64,000 nt of DNA. It comes from Muribaculaceae bacterium. GTDB lineage: Bacteria > Bacteroidota > Bacteroidia > Bacteroidales > Muribaculaceae. Under the pieces are notes generated by a model. The model was not told the origin of the DNA. It searched no databases and saw only the letters and a list, made by a program, of their open reading frames with translations. Below are positions 8,287 through 15,738 of the stretch, piece after piece (position 1 is the stretch's first letter; every line of letters begins with the position of its first letter). The stretch is taken from the NCBI GenBank assembly GCA_017405965.1, contig JAFQZK010000009.1, positions 44,520 to 108,519 on the forward strand, read 5' to 3'. The translations under genes were made by a program, and so were the position numbers.

Positions 8287-9231
8287 ATGAAGGTTTTGAG
8301 TGAAAACGACCGCCTGCCGTCGTGCAGCACTGTCGCCACAATCGGCATGTTTGACGGTGTTCACCGCGGACACGCCACACTGGTCGACTTCCTGAACCGA
8401 CGAGCAACCGATGCTGGCAAGCAATCGCTGGTCATCACTTTCCTGAGCCACCCACGTCAGGTGCTCCACCCCGACGATCCCTTCAAGCTCATCATGCCGC
8501 TGAACAAGCGTCTGGAACAGATCGAGGCCCTGGGTCCCGACCTGTTGCTGACGTTGGAGTTCACCCCCGAACTGGCCCAACTCGACTCGTCGCAGTTCAT
8601 CGAGCTGCTGCACGACCGATATGGCGTTGACCAACTGGTGACGGGCTATAACCACCGCTTCGGGCACAACAAGGGCGAGACCTTTGAGGACTACTGCCGC
8701 CACGGCCAGCGGTTGGGCGTCAAGGTCATCAAGGCTCCCGAGTATCTGGGACAATATGCCCCGGTTAGTTCCACCATCATACGCGGCCAGATTGCCGCCG
8801 GCAGGGTTGTGGATGCGATGCATTGCATGGGTCGTCCCTATTCCCTCACCGGCAAGGTGGTTCACGGCTTCCATAACGGCAGAGGGCTGGGTTTCCCCAC
8901 CGCTAACGTGGGTGAACTCGATCCCAATCTGCTGTTGCCACACAACGGCGCGTATGCCGTGCTGGCGCATGTCGCCGGCCAGCAGCTGCAAGGCATGACA
9001 AACATCGGCCGTCGCCCCACGCTGGACAACGGCCACAAGTTGAGCATCGAGGTCAACCTGTTTGACTTTGACGACGACATCTACGGAGCAGACATCACGC
9101 TGGAATTCATCAGTTTCCTGCGCCTCGAGTTCAAGATGTGCGGTCTGGAGGAGCTCAAGCAGCAACTCACCCTTGACCGCGACAATGCCAAGCGCATTCT
9201 TCAAGAATATTTAATCAACCAACATTCATAA
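8287..9231 (+). CDS. ribF: bifunctional riboflavin kinase/FAD synthetase
   Basis: RibF phosphorylates riboflavin to FMN and adenylates FMN to FAD. The 314-residue protein has the N-terminal nucleotidyl-transferase domain with the strand-loop TIGMFDGVHRGHATLV (His-x-Gly-His type) and the SSTIIRGQIAAG segment near 160. The C-terminal flavokinase domain begins at GRPYSLTGKVVHGFHNGR and has the GFPTANV ATP-binding motif and the conserved TNIGRRPT stretch. No FMN riboswitch-like structure is visible upstream. It lies between the SDR gene and upp. Confidence 0.95.
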   Translation: MKVLSENDRLPSCSTVATIGMFDGVHRGHATLVDFLNRRATDAGKQSLVITFLSHPRQVLHPDDPFKLIMPLNKRLEQIEALGPDLLLTLEFTPELAQLDSSQFIELLHDRYGVDQLVTGYNHRFGHNKGETFEDYCRHGQRLGVKVIKAPEYLGQYAPVSSTIIRGQIAAGRVVDAMHCMGRPYSLTGKVVHGFHNGRGLGFPTANVGELDPNLLLPHNGAYAVLAHVAGQQLQGMTNIGRRPTLDNGHKLSIEVNLFDFDDDIYGADITLEFISFLRLEFKMCGLEELKQQLTLDRDNAKRILQEYLINQHS

Positions 9232-9240
9232 AAAGAGAAT

Positions 9241-9897
9241 ATGGAAATCATCAACCTGTGTGACCAAAATTCGCTGGTGGGACAATTCATGAGCGAAATA
9301 CGCGACAAAGCGTTGCAGCAAGAGCGCCTGCGCTTCCGTGCCAACATTCAGCGTCTGGGCCAAATCATGGCCTACGAGGTTTCAAAGAAACTGCAGTATC
9401 ACACTGTGGGTGTCGAGACACCGTTGGGCGTGAAACAATGCAATGTACTGAACGATCAAGTGGTGCTGGCCACCCTGCTGCGTGCCGGTCTGCCCTTCCA
9501 TGAGGGCTTCCTGAGCTACTTTGACGGAGCAGAGAACGCCTTTGTATCGGCCTACAGAAAGTACTTCCCCAAGACCGACGACTTTGTCGTTCACATCGAG
9601 TATATCGCCAGTCCTCGCCTTGACGACAAGACGCTGGTCATCGTCGATCCGATGCTTGCCACCGGCTCATCGATGGAACTCGCCTATCAGGCCCTGGTGA
9701 CCAAAGGTCATCCCGCCCACATCCATGTGGCCAGCGTTGTAGCCACACCCAAGGCCATTGAGGTCGTTCGCAAGCACTTGCCCGAGGACAAGACGACATT
9801 GTGGACGTGTGACATCGACACCGAACTCAACGAGCACAGTTACATCGTGCCCGGCCTGGGCGACTGCGGCGACCTGCTCTACGGAGAGAAAGAGTAA
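9241..9897 (+). CDS. upp: uracil phosphoribosyltransferase
   Basis: Upp converts uracil and PRPP to UMP. The 218-residue protein carries the PRPP-binding loop VIVDPMLATGSSM (residues 138-150) and the uracil-binding C-terminal region YIVPGLGDCGDLLYG, both diagnostic for UPRTase. It starts 9 bp after ribF, so the two are probably co-transcribed. Functionally it can salvage the uracil made by PsuG, encoded 4 kb away on the other strand. A CTAGA array begins immediately after its stop. Confidence 0.95.
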   Translation: MEIINLCDQNSLVGQFMSEIRDKALQQERLRFRANIQRLGQIMAYEVSKKLQYHTVGVETPLGVKQCNVLNDQVVLATLLRAGLPFHEGFLSYFDGAENAFVSAYRKYFPKTDDFVVHIEYIASPRLDDKTLVIVDPMLATGSSMELAYQALVTKGHPAHIHVASVVATPKAIEVVRKHLPEDKTTLWTCDIDTELNEHSYIVPGLGDCGDLLYGEKE

Positions 9898-9898
9898 A

Positions 9899-9961
9899 CT
9901 AGATATCCTAGATAATCTAGATGTTCTAGAGAATCTAGAGAATCTAGATAGTCTAGAGAAT
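9899..9961. repeat. 9-bp tandem array CTAGAnnnn after upp
   Basis: Seven consecutive 9-bp units begin with CTAGA: CTAGATATC, CTAGATAAT, CTAGATGTT, CTAGAGAAT twice, CTAGATAGT, CTAGAGAAT. A degenerate eighth, CTGGCATGA, follows. The array starts 1 bp after the upp stop and ends 28 bp before nadB. It has the same design as the array at 5342-5395. Confidence 0.9.
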
Positions 9962-9989
9962 CTGGCATGACAAATAAAATCGAAAAACT

Positions 9990-11582
9990 ATGGTACGCAA
10001 ATATGATTATCTTGTTATCGGCTCGGGTGTAGCCGGTATGAGTTTTGCCTTGAAGGTGGCAAAGACAGGCACTGTGGCCCTCGTGTGCAAATCCAAGATG
10101 GAGGAGGCCAACACCGACCTCGCCCAGGGCGGCGTCGCCACGGTGACCAACCTCGAGGTGGACAACTTCGACAAGCACATCCACGACACGATGGTGGCCG
10201 GTGACTGGCTCAGCGACCCTGAGGCCGTGAAGAAAGTCGTTACCGAGGCACCCGCCCAGATCCAGGAGCTGCTGGGCTGGGGCGTTGACTTCGACAAGAA
10301 CGAGAAGGGTGAGTTTGACCTTCACCGCGAGGGCGGTCACAGCGAATTCCGCATCCTTCACCATGCCGATAACACAGGTCACGAAATCCAAGTGTCGTTG
10401 ATCGAGACCGTCAAGAACAATCCCAACATCGACGTGTTTGAAGACCATTTTGCCGTTGAAATCCTGACGCAGCACCACTTGGGAAAAATCGTGACGCGGC
10501 GCACGCCCGGCATCGAATGCTATGGAGCCTACGTCCTGAACCAGGAGACCGGCGAGGTGGATACCTTCCTGTCGCGCGTGACGTTGATGGCGACAGGCGG
10601 CGTAGGCTGTGTTTACCATACCACGACCAACCCGCTGGTGGCTACCGGTGACGGCATCGCCATGGTCTATCGTGCCAAGGGTACGGTGCAGGACATGGAG
10701 TTCGTGCAGTTCCACCCCACCGCACTCTATCATCCCGGCGACCGTCCCGCCTTCCTCATCACCGAGGCGATGCGCGGCTACGGCGGCGTGTTACGCAACC
10801 TGGGCGGCGAGGAATTCATGCAGAAGTATGACCCGCGCCTGTCGCTGGCCCCGCGCGACGTGGTGGCCCGCGCCATCGACAACGAGATGAAGCAGCGCGG
10901 CGAGGACCACGTCTTCCTGGACGTGACGCACAAGGACCCCGAAGAGACCAAGCACCACTTCCCCAACATCTACAAGCACTGTCTGGACCTGGGCATCGAC
11001 ATCACCAAGGAGTATATCCCCGTGGTACCTGCTGCTCATTACATGTGCGGTGGCATCAAGGTTGACCTGAACGCCTGCTCAAGCATCAAGCGTCTGTATG
11101 CCGTGGGCGAGTGCTCCTGCACAGGTCTGCACGGCGGCAACCGCTTGGCCAGCAACTCGCTGATCGAGGCTGTCGTGTATGCCGACGCTGCCGCCAAGCA
11201 TGCCATTGAGCATCGCAACGAGTTCAGCTGGCGCGAGGACATCCCCGACTGGGACGACGCCGGCACGACGCACCCCGAGGAGATGGTGCTCATCAGCCAG
11301 AGCGAGAAAGAGGTGGGCGAAATCATGGCCACCTACGTGGGCATCGTGCGCAGCAACCTGCGTCTGGACAGGGCTTGGAACCGTCTCGACATCCTGTACG
11401 AGGAGACGGAGAAACTGTTCAAGACCAGCAACGTGTCGCGCCGCATCTGCGAGCTGCGCAATATCATCAACGTGGCTTACCTTATCACCCGTCAGGCCAA
11501 GGACCGCAAGGAATCCCGCGGCTTGCACTACACCATCGACTATCCCCCTCAACCCAAGAGCGAGGACGACCTGAAATTGTGA
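9990..11582 (+). CDS. nadB: L-aspartate oxidase
   Basis: NadB oxidises L-aspartate to iminoaspartate, the first step of NAD synthesis, with FAD. The 530-residue protein has the N-terminal dinucleotide loop VIGSGVAGMSFALKVA, the fumarate-reductase-like segment QFHPTALYHPGDRPAFLITEAMRG near 240-265, HYMCGGIKVD near 350, and GGNRLASNSLIEAVVYAD near 380-400, where FAD is closed in. The C-terminal helical domain is complete. The nadA and nadC genes are not adjacent. The upstream CTAGA array separates it from upp. Confidence 0.93.
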   Translation: MVRKYDYLVIGSGVAGMSFALKVAKTGTVALVCKSKMEEANTDLAQGGVATVTNLEVDNFDKHIHDTMVAGDWLSDPEAVKKVVTEAPAQIQELLGWGVDFDKNEKGEFDLHREGGHSEFRILHHADNTGHEIQVSLIETVKNNPNIDVFEDHFAVEILTQHHLGKIVTRRTPGIECYGAYVLNQETGEVDTFLSRVTLMATGGVGCVYHTTTNPLVATGDGIAMVYRAKGTVQDMEFVQFHPTALYHPGDRPAFLITEAMRGYGGVLRNLGGEEFMQKYDPRLSLAPRDVVARAIDNEMKQRGEDHVFLDVTHKDPEETKHHFPNIYKHCLDLGIDITKEYIPVVPAAHYMCGGIKVDLNACSSIKRLYAVGECSCTGLHGGNRLASNSLIEAVVYADAAAKHAIEHRNEFSWREDIPDWDDAGTTHPEEMVLISQSEKEVGEIMATYVGIVRSNLRLDRAWNRLDILYEETEKLFKTSNVSRRICELRNIINVAYLITRQAKDRKESRGLHYTIDYPPQPKSEDDLKL

Positions 11583-11600
11583 GGTCACAAAGATTTCAAT

Positions 11601-11732
11601 AAGAGGCTGTGTCATAATTCATCTACTAGAACTATAACCGCCCTGCGGGCGGGAAATTAAGCAAATTATGTATTAAATTCCCGAACAATAGCACGGTTAT
11701 ATTAAAAGGTAGCAATTATGACACAGCCTCTT
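11601..11732. mobile_element. 132-bp MITE-like element with perfect 19-bp inverted ends
   Basis: AAGAGGCTGTGTCATAATT at 11601-11619 is matched exactly in inverted form at 11714-11732. The interior holds a second nested inverted pair (ataaccg...cggttat and ggaaattaa...ttaaattcc) and a GC-rich hairpin (ccgccctgcgggcgg). No ORF fits inside. GAGGCTGTGTCA-type ends are known from Bacteroidetes insertion sequences of the IS1182/IS5-like groups, so this is probably a non-autonomous relative. A target duplication is not obvious. It could also act as a terminator after nadB. Confidence 0.75.
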
Positions 11733-11753
11733 TTTAAATATCCTAATCATGCA

Positions 11754-12197
11754 ATGTTTATGATGGGCAAACGTAAAGTTCTTTTCGTTCTTATAGCTCT
11801 GTTGATTTTAAGCCTTTTTTCATGGGTATCATGTGACAAATATGATGAACCCTTTGCAACAACACGTGATGAGTATGATGTATACTATTATGTAGAATAT
11901 GCAACAACTCATACTTTGCACAACATTGCTCATGTTGAATATACAACGCCAGATGGCATTGAAAGTTATTATCTGTCTGAAAATGAGGCTTATGTGCTTA
12001 TTGATAAAGTTCCAAAAGGCTCAAAATTAAGTATTTCTACTTATCTTGATGTGAATGAAGCATTACGCGATACAAAAGCTAGAATCGGTATAGAAGTCAA
12101 AAGAGGCGATGAAGATGATTATCACGAGGTAGCCTATATGGAAGGTGAGTGTCCATTAGCTTCTAAACCGCTAGAATTGAGCTATGTTTTACCTTAG
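11754..12197 (+). CDS. small lipoprotein, function unknown
   Basis: About 147 residues from the ATG at 11754; ATGs at 11760 and 11763 are equally possible. A signal sequence (KRKVLFVLIALLILSLFSWVSC) ends in a lipobox-like SWVSC, predicting a lipidated Cys. The remainder is acidic and beta-rich (YDVYYYVEYATTHTLHNIAHVEYT, then KLSISTYLD), with a layout like small Bacteroidales lipoproteins of unknown role. In-frame translation could also begin at 11718, inside the right end of the MITE, but that would bury the signal peptide behind 15 residues. Codon use is AT-richer than the flanking housekeeping genes. Confidence 0.65.
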   Translation: MFMMGKRKVLFVLIALLILSLFSWVSCDKYDEPFATTRDEYDVYYYVEYATTHTLHNIAHVEYTTPDGIESYYLSENEAYVLIDKVPKGSKLSISTYLDVNEALRDTKARIGIEVKRGDEDDYHEVAYMEGECPLASKPLELSYVLP

Positions 12198-12312
12198 TTA
12201 ACGTACAGATGCAAACGGGATATTAGTTATTCATGCCATTTATTGTTATCATCTCATTTTCAAAGAGATTGACTCATATTTCTAGCGGCATGATTCTTGC
12301 TTGTGAACCATT

Positions 12313-12321
12313 AGAAGGAGG
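12313..12321 (+). promoter_or_regulatory. strong Shine-Dalgarno sequence
   Basis: AAGGAGGAC lies 9-17 bp before the ATG at 12330. Such a strong anti-16S match is unusual in Bacteroidales, where starts generally lack one; none of the neighbouring genes has it. Confidence 0.6.
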
Positions 12322-12329
12322 ACACAATC

Positions 12330-12572
12330 ATGTTAGAGGATTTATTTAACGGATTAGGCTTAGGAGTATTATTCCTGATTGCTCTGGTACTTGTGGTGAT
12401 CACAATTGGATTCAAAGTGTTGCTTTGGGTGGGCGGAATTATAATAGCATGTGTGCTTGGTTATGCCATCATCAAAGCTATTTGGTTCTGGACTTGTCGT
12501 TTAATGGCATATATCCTACCTAAGGGGTCTAGAACTCAAGTCTGGTTTGACAGACAGAATATGAAATACTAA
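12330..12572 (+). CDS. small membrane protein (80 aa)
   Basis: An 80-residue protein with two long hydrophobic segments (GVLFLIALVLVVITIGFKVLLW and GGIIIACVLGYAIIKAIWFW) and a basic, polar C-terminus. No family is recognised. The strong Shine-Dalgarno sequence and the AT-rich composition shared with the preceding lipoprotein gene suggest the two arrived together or share a history. The gene's 3' end may overlap a convergent small ORF. Confidence 0.6.
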   Translation: MLEDLFNGLGLGVLFLIALVLVVITIGFKVLLWVGGIIIACVLGYAIIKAIWFWTCRLMAYILPKGSRTQVWFDRQNMKY

Positions 12573-12638
12573 CATTGTACCCGCTGAAAGCACATACATA
12601 GCGAAAACCATTAATTGATAGAGCCACGGAAAACTCAT
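12516..12638 (-). CDS. possible small hydrophobic protein (40 aa)
   Basis: A 40-codon ORF, MSFPWLYQLMVFAMYVL, then a second hydrophobic run ending SRPLR. It lies 25 bp after the DUF4834 stop on the same strand and overlaps the 3' end of the convergent 80-aa gene. The hydrophobic design and operon position are in its favour; the overlap and short length are against it. Confidence 0.25.
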   Translation of the reverse strand: MSFPWLYQLMVFAMYVLSAGTMLVFHILSVKPDLSSRPLR

Positions 12639-12663
12639 CTTGACAAGTGACCAAAACTTGTTT

Positions 12664-12990
12664 TTAGGGGATTTCTTCGTATTCGGCGTCGGTGATTTGC
12701 TCTTCGATGATGGTGCGGGTTTCACCGCCTGGCGAGGTTTCCTCGATGATGGTGCCGGAGACTTCCTCGAAGTCGGCATACTCGCCCTCGTTGCTGGTGA
12801 AGATTTTGCGCTCACCGGTCGCTGTATATTCCTCCTCTTCCTCGTCGCGACGGGGTCGCTCGTGCTGCTGGCGTCCACGGAATGACTCGTTGACACGGCG
12901 ACGCAGGTTCTGCATGTAGAACCACCCCCGCAACAGGGGGATTCCTATCATCAAGAACAGGACGAACAATATGAATATCAGAAAACTCAT
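12664..12990 (-). CDS. DUF4834 family membrane protein
   Basis: A 108-residue protein with one N-terminal membrane helix (FLIFILFVLFLMIGIPLLRGWFY, residues 3-25) followed by a basic, then strongly acidic, cytoplasmic tail (RRDEEEEE; TIIEETSPGGETRTIIEEQ). This matches the DUF4834 layout, which in Bacteroidetes is commonly found beside phosphatidylserine synthase and decarboxylase, as here. It starts right at the pssA stop (12990/12991), so translation is coupled. Its role is unknown; the context suggests a link with phospholipid synthesis. Confidence 0.8.
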   Translation of the reverse strand: MSFLIFILFVLFLMIGIPLLRGWFYMQNLRRRVNESFRGRQQHERPRRDEEEEEYTATGERKIFTSNEGEYADFEEVSGTIIEETSPGGETRTIIEEQITDAEYEEIP

Positions 12991-13671
12991 TTATTTTTCT
13001 CTTTTAATGATCGACAGCAGCACGTATAGTGCTATGGCGGCGGCAAGGCCGGGCAGGCCCAGCAATACGACAAATACCACCGTAGCCACTATCTGCAAAT
13101 ATTGTGCCCAATTCTGCTTGAGCGACGAGAGGTTGTGCATCTTCAATGAGAACATGCGCAATGGAGATACCATGAGCAGTGACATCACCACGATGAGCAG
13201 CAGCACGATCCAGACGGGGCAATCATAATGGTGGTAATACCAGTCGGTGAAGCCGATCCAGAAGATGGCATTGGCCGGGATGGGCAGGCCGGTGAAGGTG
13301 GTGGCTTGGTTGGTGTCGACATTGAAACGGGCCAGACGCAGGGCGCCGAACACGGGCAGCAGCAAGGCAAACAAGGCCCATGGACCATCATTGGGCATCA
13401 TGCTATACAAGATCAGTGCCGGCGCAAGTCCAAAGCTCACCAGGTCGGCCAGCGAATCCAGTTCCTTGCCGATGGCGCTGACGGCATGCAGCCAGCGCGC
13501 CACCAGACCATCAAGAAAATCGGCGACAGCCGATAGGGCGATAAACCCAAAAGCCACGATGTAGGGAGCTACCAAACATCCGTTTGACAGCGCCGCGATG
13601 CACGCCATGCAGCCGAAAAACAGGTTGAGCGAGGTGATGGCGTTGGGTATGTTGTTGCGTATTGCGTTCAT
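12991..13671 (-). CDS. pssA: CDP-diacylglycerol-serine O-phosphatidyltransferase
   Basis: PssA makes phosphatidylserine from CDP-diacylglycerol and serine in the inner membrane. The 226-residue protein is hydrophobic. It holds the CDP-alcohol phosphotransferase motif DGxxARxxxxxxxxGxxxDxxxD, seen here from DGLVARWL to LDSLADLVSFG (near residues 54-78). N- and C-terminal helix pairs are complete. It follows psd by 34 bp on the same strand, and the two together give phosphatidylethanolamine. Confidence 0.93.
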   Translation of the reverse strand: MNAIRNNIPNAITSLNLFFGCMACIAALSNGCLVAPYIVAFGFIALSAVADFLDGLVARWLHAVSAIGKELDSLADLVSFGLAPALILYSMMPNDGPWALFALLLPVFGALRLARFNVDTNQATTFTGLPIPANAIFWIGFTDWYYHHYDCPVWIVLLLIVVMSLLMVSPLRMFSLKMHNLSSLKQNWAQYLQIVATVVFVVLLGLPGLAAAIALYVLLSIIKREK

Positions 13672-13705
13672 TGGTTCAATATCACTAATCTTTAATCACT
13701 AATCA

Positions 13706-14383
13706 CTAATCTTTTTTAAGACGTGCCACGAGGGTCTCGCCGCCCCAGGTGCGCTCACCCAGTTTTACCATGATTTGAGTATCCAATGGCAGGAAGATGT
13801 CCACCCTGGAGCCGAACTTGATGAAGCCGATGAAGTCGTTGACATCGACCGTCTCGCCCTGCTCGACGTAGGTCACGATGCGACGTGCCACTGCACCGGC
13901 GATTTGGCGGACAAGGATTTCCTCGCCTGTTGCCGTGCGGATGACGATTGACGAACGCTCGTTGTCGCTGCTTGACTTGGGCAGGTTGGCGGCCAAGAAA
14001 CGTCCCGAATGATGCTTGTAGTAGGTCACCTCACCCTTGACGGGCACCCAGTTAGCATGGACATTGAAGACCGTCATGAACACCGAGAGCTGGATGCAGT
14101 CGCGATGCAAATACTCGTCCTCATAGACCTCCTCGAGGGCTACCACCGTGCCATCGACACTCGAGACGACAGCAGTGCCGTCGCTGTTGTCACCCTTGAA
14201 ATGACGCCTGGGCAGCCTGAAGAAGTTGAGCACCAACAGGAACAATATAGCCATCAGTCCAATCAGCACCCAAGCCACCGGCTTGTAGTCGAAGAACCAA
14301 TAGGCCAGCGTTCCGCTTGCCACCATAATCAGGAACAGGACAAGCAATATATTCTCACCCTCGTGATGGATTTTAACTTTCAT
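13706..14383 (-). CDS. psd: phosphatidylserine decarboxylase
   Basis: Psd decarboxylates phosphatidylserine to phosphatidylethanolamine. The 225-residue protein is of the short Psd type. Two membrane helices at 8-45 anchor it. The conserved VFMTVFNVHANWVPVKGEV region near 100-120 is present. The self-cleaving, pyruvoyl-forming serine lies in the C-terminal FIKFGSRVDIFLP (Gly-Ser instead of the long-form LGST), as usual for this branch. A minus-strand TATCTTTG (14417-14410) lies 26 bp upstream and probably drives the psd-pssA-DUF4834 operon. Confidence 0.93.
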   Translation of the reverse strand: MKVKIHHEGENILLVLFLIMVASGTLAYWFFDYKPVAWVLIGLMAILFLLVLNFFRLPRRHFKGDNSDGTAVVSSVDGTVVALEEVYEDEYLHRDCIQLSVFMTVFNVHANWVPVKGEVTYYKHHSGRFLAANLPKSSSDNERSSIVIRTATGEEILVRQIAGAVARRIVTYVEQGETVDVNDFIGFIKFGSRVDIFLPLDTQIMVKLGERTWGGETLVARLKKD

Positions 14384-14774
14384 CTTGCGGTTAACTATTG
14401 TTTAACTTGCAAAGATACTGATTATTTCTTGACTTTTTTCACAAATAGCGCATTTTTCTTGGATAACCGAAGGGCAAGCGGCCAAAACTTGTCGTTTTTT
14501 GTCCAAAAACTGTAGCGATTGAGGCACATTACACAACATTACACCTTCATGCCCCACGCTAAGGCGCTAAGGCGCTAAGATTTTTTTAATGGCAGACGTG
14601 GTAGGTTATTATGGTCGGCGGAATGAACGGATTGATCGGATTGGTTGGATAAGAGAAAATTGCAACCTTGCCGAAAAAAGAGGTGTGTGGGAAATGGGTA
14701 TACCTTTGCGATGTCATCGGGAAACAGGTCCCGTAATCAGGCATTTTTTATTCACCCAAAGCAACGATAAGGAC
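14384..14774. other. intergenic region with CGCTAAGG repeats
   Basis: This divergent gap holds the psd promoter (14410-14417) and an 8-bp tandem repeat (CGCTAAGG twice plus CGCTAAG, 14558-14579) followed by a T-run. It also holds the plus-strand -7 element at 14701-14708. A longer open frame from 14589 is not accepted as coding upstream of 14775, because its first 62 codons lie mostly in front of that promoter and have no recognisable features. Confidence 0.6.
14701..14708 (+). promoter_or_regulatory. -7 element of vWA locus
   Basis: TACCTTTG, fitting TAnnTTTG, 67 bp before the ATG at 14775. No clear -33 box is seen. Confidence 0.45.
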
Positions 14775-14942
14775 ATGAAGAGAAAGAAACAAAAAAAGAC
14801 AACCGACTTGCTTGAAAAGACCAAAAAACATCTGCACAAGATGTACCTGGAACTGAAGAAGTATCTCGAAGAAACCAGTCGCGAAAGCCCCATGGCTCCC
14901 CCCATCTGGAAGCATAAGCAAAAAATTATCAATCAATTCTAA
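14775..14942 (+). CDS. small basic protein upstream of vWA gene
   Basis: A 55-residue, Lys-rich protein (MKRKKQKKTTDLLEKTKKHL...). It is helical, possibly a short coiled coil (LLEKTKKHLHKMYLELKKYLEE), and ends PPIWKHKQKIINQF. The start at 14775 is chosen because it lies just downstream of the TACCTTTG -7 element. It is 12 bp from the vWA gene and probably co-transcribed. No family is recognised. Confidence 0.5.
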   Translation: MKRKKQKKTTDLLEKTKKHLHKMYLELKKYLEETSRESPMAPPIWKHKQKIINQF

Positions 14943-14954
14943 AACAAAACGACA

Positions 14955-15629
14955 ATGAACACTCCAATTACCGTTTACAACGTGATCATCCTCGACAAGA
15001 GCGGCTCGATGAGCAGCATCGCTCGCCAGGCCATCGATGGCGTCAACGAGACCATCGGCTCGATCAAGAGTGCCCAGGAAAAGAACCCCGACCAGAAACA
15101 CATCGTGACGCTCGTCGCCTTTTGCGGCTGCGAGATGAAGACCATCTATGACAACGTCCCCGTAGCCGAAGCGTCACCCCTCACCGACAAGGACTATCGT
15201 CCGTGCTGCATGACGCCGCTGTATGACGCTGTGGGCAGCACCATCACCCGTGTACACGCGCTCAAGGGCAATGACGATAACTCGCTGGCGCTGGTGACTG
15301 TCATCACCGACGGCTATGAGAACGCGTCCCGCGAGTTCAGCCTCACCGCCCTCAAGTCGCTCATCGACAGTTACAAGGATCAGGGCTGGCAGTTCACCTA
15401 CATCGGCGCCGACCACGACGTGGAGCAGGTGGCCTTCTCACTGCACATCGACCACAGCCTGCAGTTTGACAAGAGCGAGGAGGGTACACAAAGGATGTTT
15501 GCAAAGCATCGCATGGCAAGCAACAGCTGGATGGAGAGCGTGTGCGATGTCATGGCTGACAAATGCGTATCCTCCGAAGAGCGCAAAAGACGAATCAAAA
15601 GAATCAACAAAAAGAATTTCTTCGGTTAA
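14955..15629 (+). CDS. von Willebrand factor A domain protein
   Basis: A 224-residue single-domain, cytoplasmic vWA protein. It has a complete metal-ion-dependent adhesion site: D14-x-S16-x-S18 in LDKSGSMS, Thr87 in CCMTPLYD, and Asp119 in TVITDGYEN. These residues coordinate Mg2+ and usually bind an acidic residue of a partner. The C-terminal 50 residues are basic (SSEERKRRIKRINKK). There is no signal peptide, so a role as an intracellular protein-interaction module is expected. Stand-alone vWA proteins of this size occur beside TerD-type stress proteins or ATPases in other bacteria; neither is present here. It is flanked by two genes of unknown function. Confidence 0.8.
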   Translation: MNTPITVYNVIILDKSGSMSSIARQAIDGVNETIGSIKSAQEKNPDQKHIVTLVAFCGCEMKTIYDNVPVAEASPLTDKDYRPCCMTPLYDAVGSTITRVHALKGNDDNSLALVTVITDGYENASREFSLTALKSLIDSYKDQGWQFTYIGADHDVEQVAFSLHIDHSLQFDKSEEGTQRMFAKHRMASNSWMESVCDVMADKCVSSEERKRRIKRINKKNFFG

Positions 15630-15642
15630 CACACATCGTGTG

Positions 15643-15682
15643 ACAAGGACTGCTAACTAGACTGACAAGTGGCAGTCCTTGT
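15643..15682 (+). terminator. hairpin after vWA gene
   Basis: A perfect 11-bp stem (ACAAGGACTGC at 15643-15653 with its complement at 15672-15682), 13 bp after the vWA stop. The U-tract is poor (TCTCGTTGG), but T-runs follow at 15697-15712. It may attenuate rather than stop transcription into the 481-aa gene. Confidence 0.5.
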
Positions 15683-15738
15683 TCTCGTTGGCACAGTTTT
15701 TGCTGTTTTTAGTATTATTACTATAAACCCTCCTCACC

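Noticed and set aside
14589-14774. N-terminal extension of the small basic protein to 14589
   Set aside because: It lies mostly upstream of the -7 element at 14701-14708 and has no sequence resemblance to anything; the ATG at 14775 fits the promoter.
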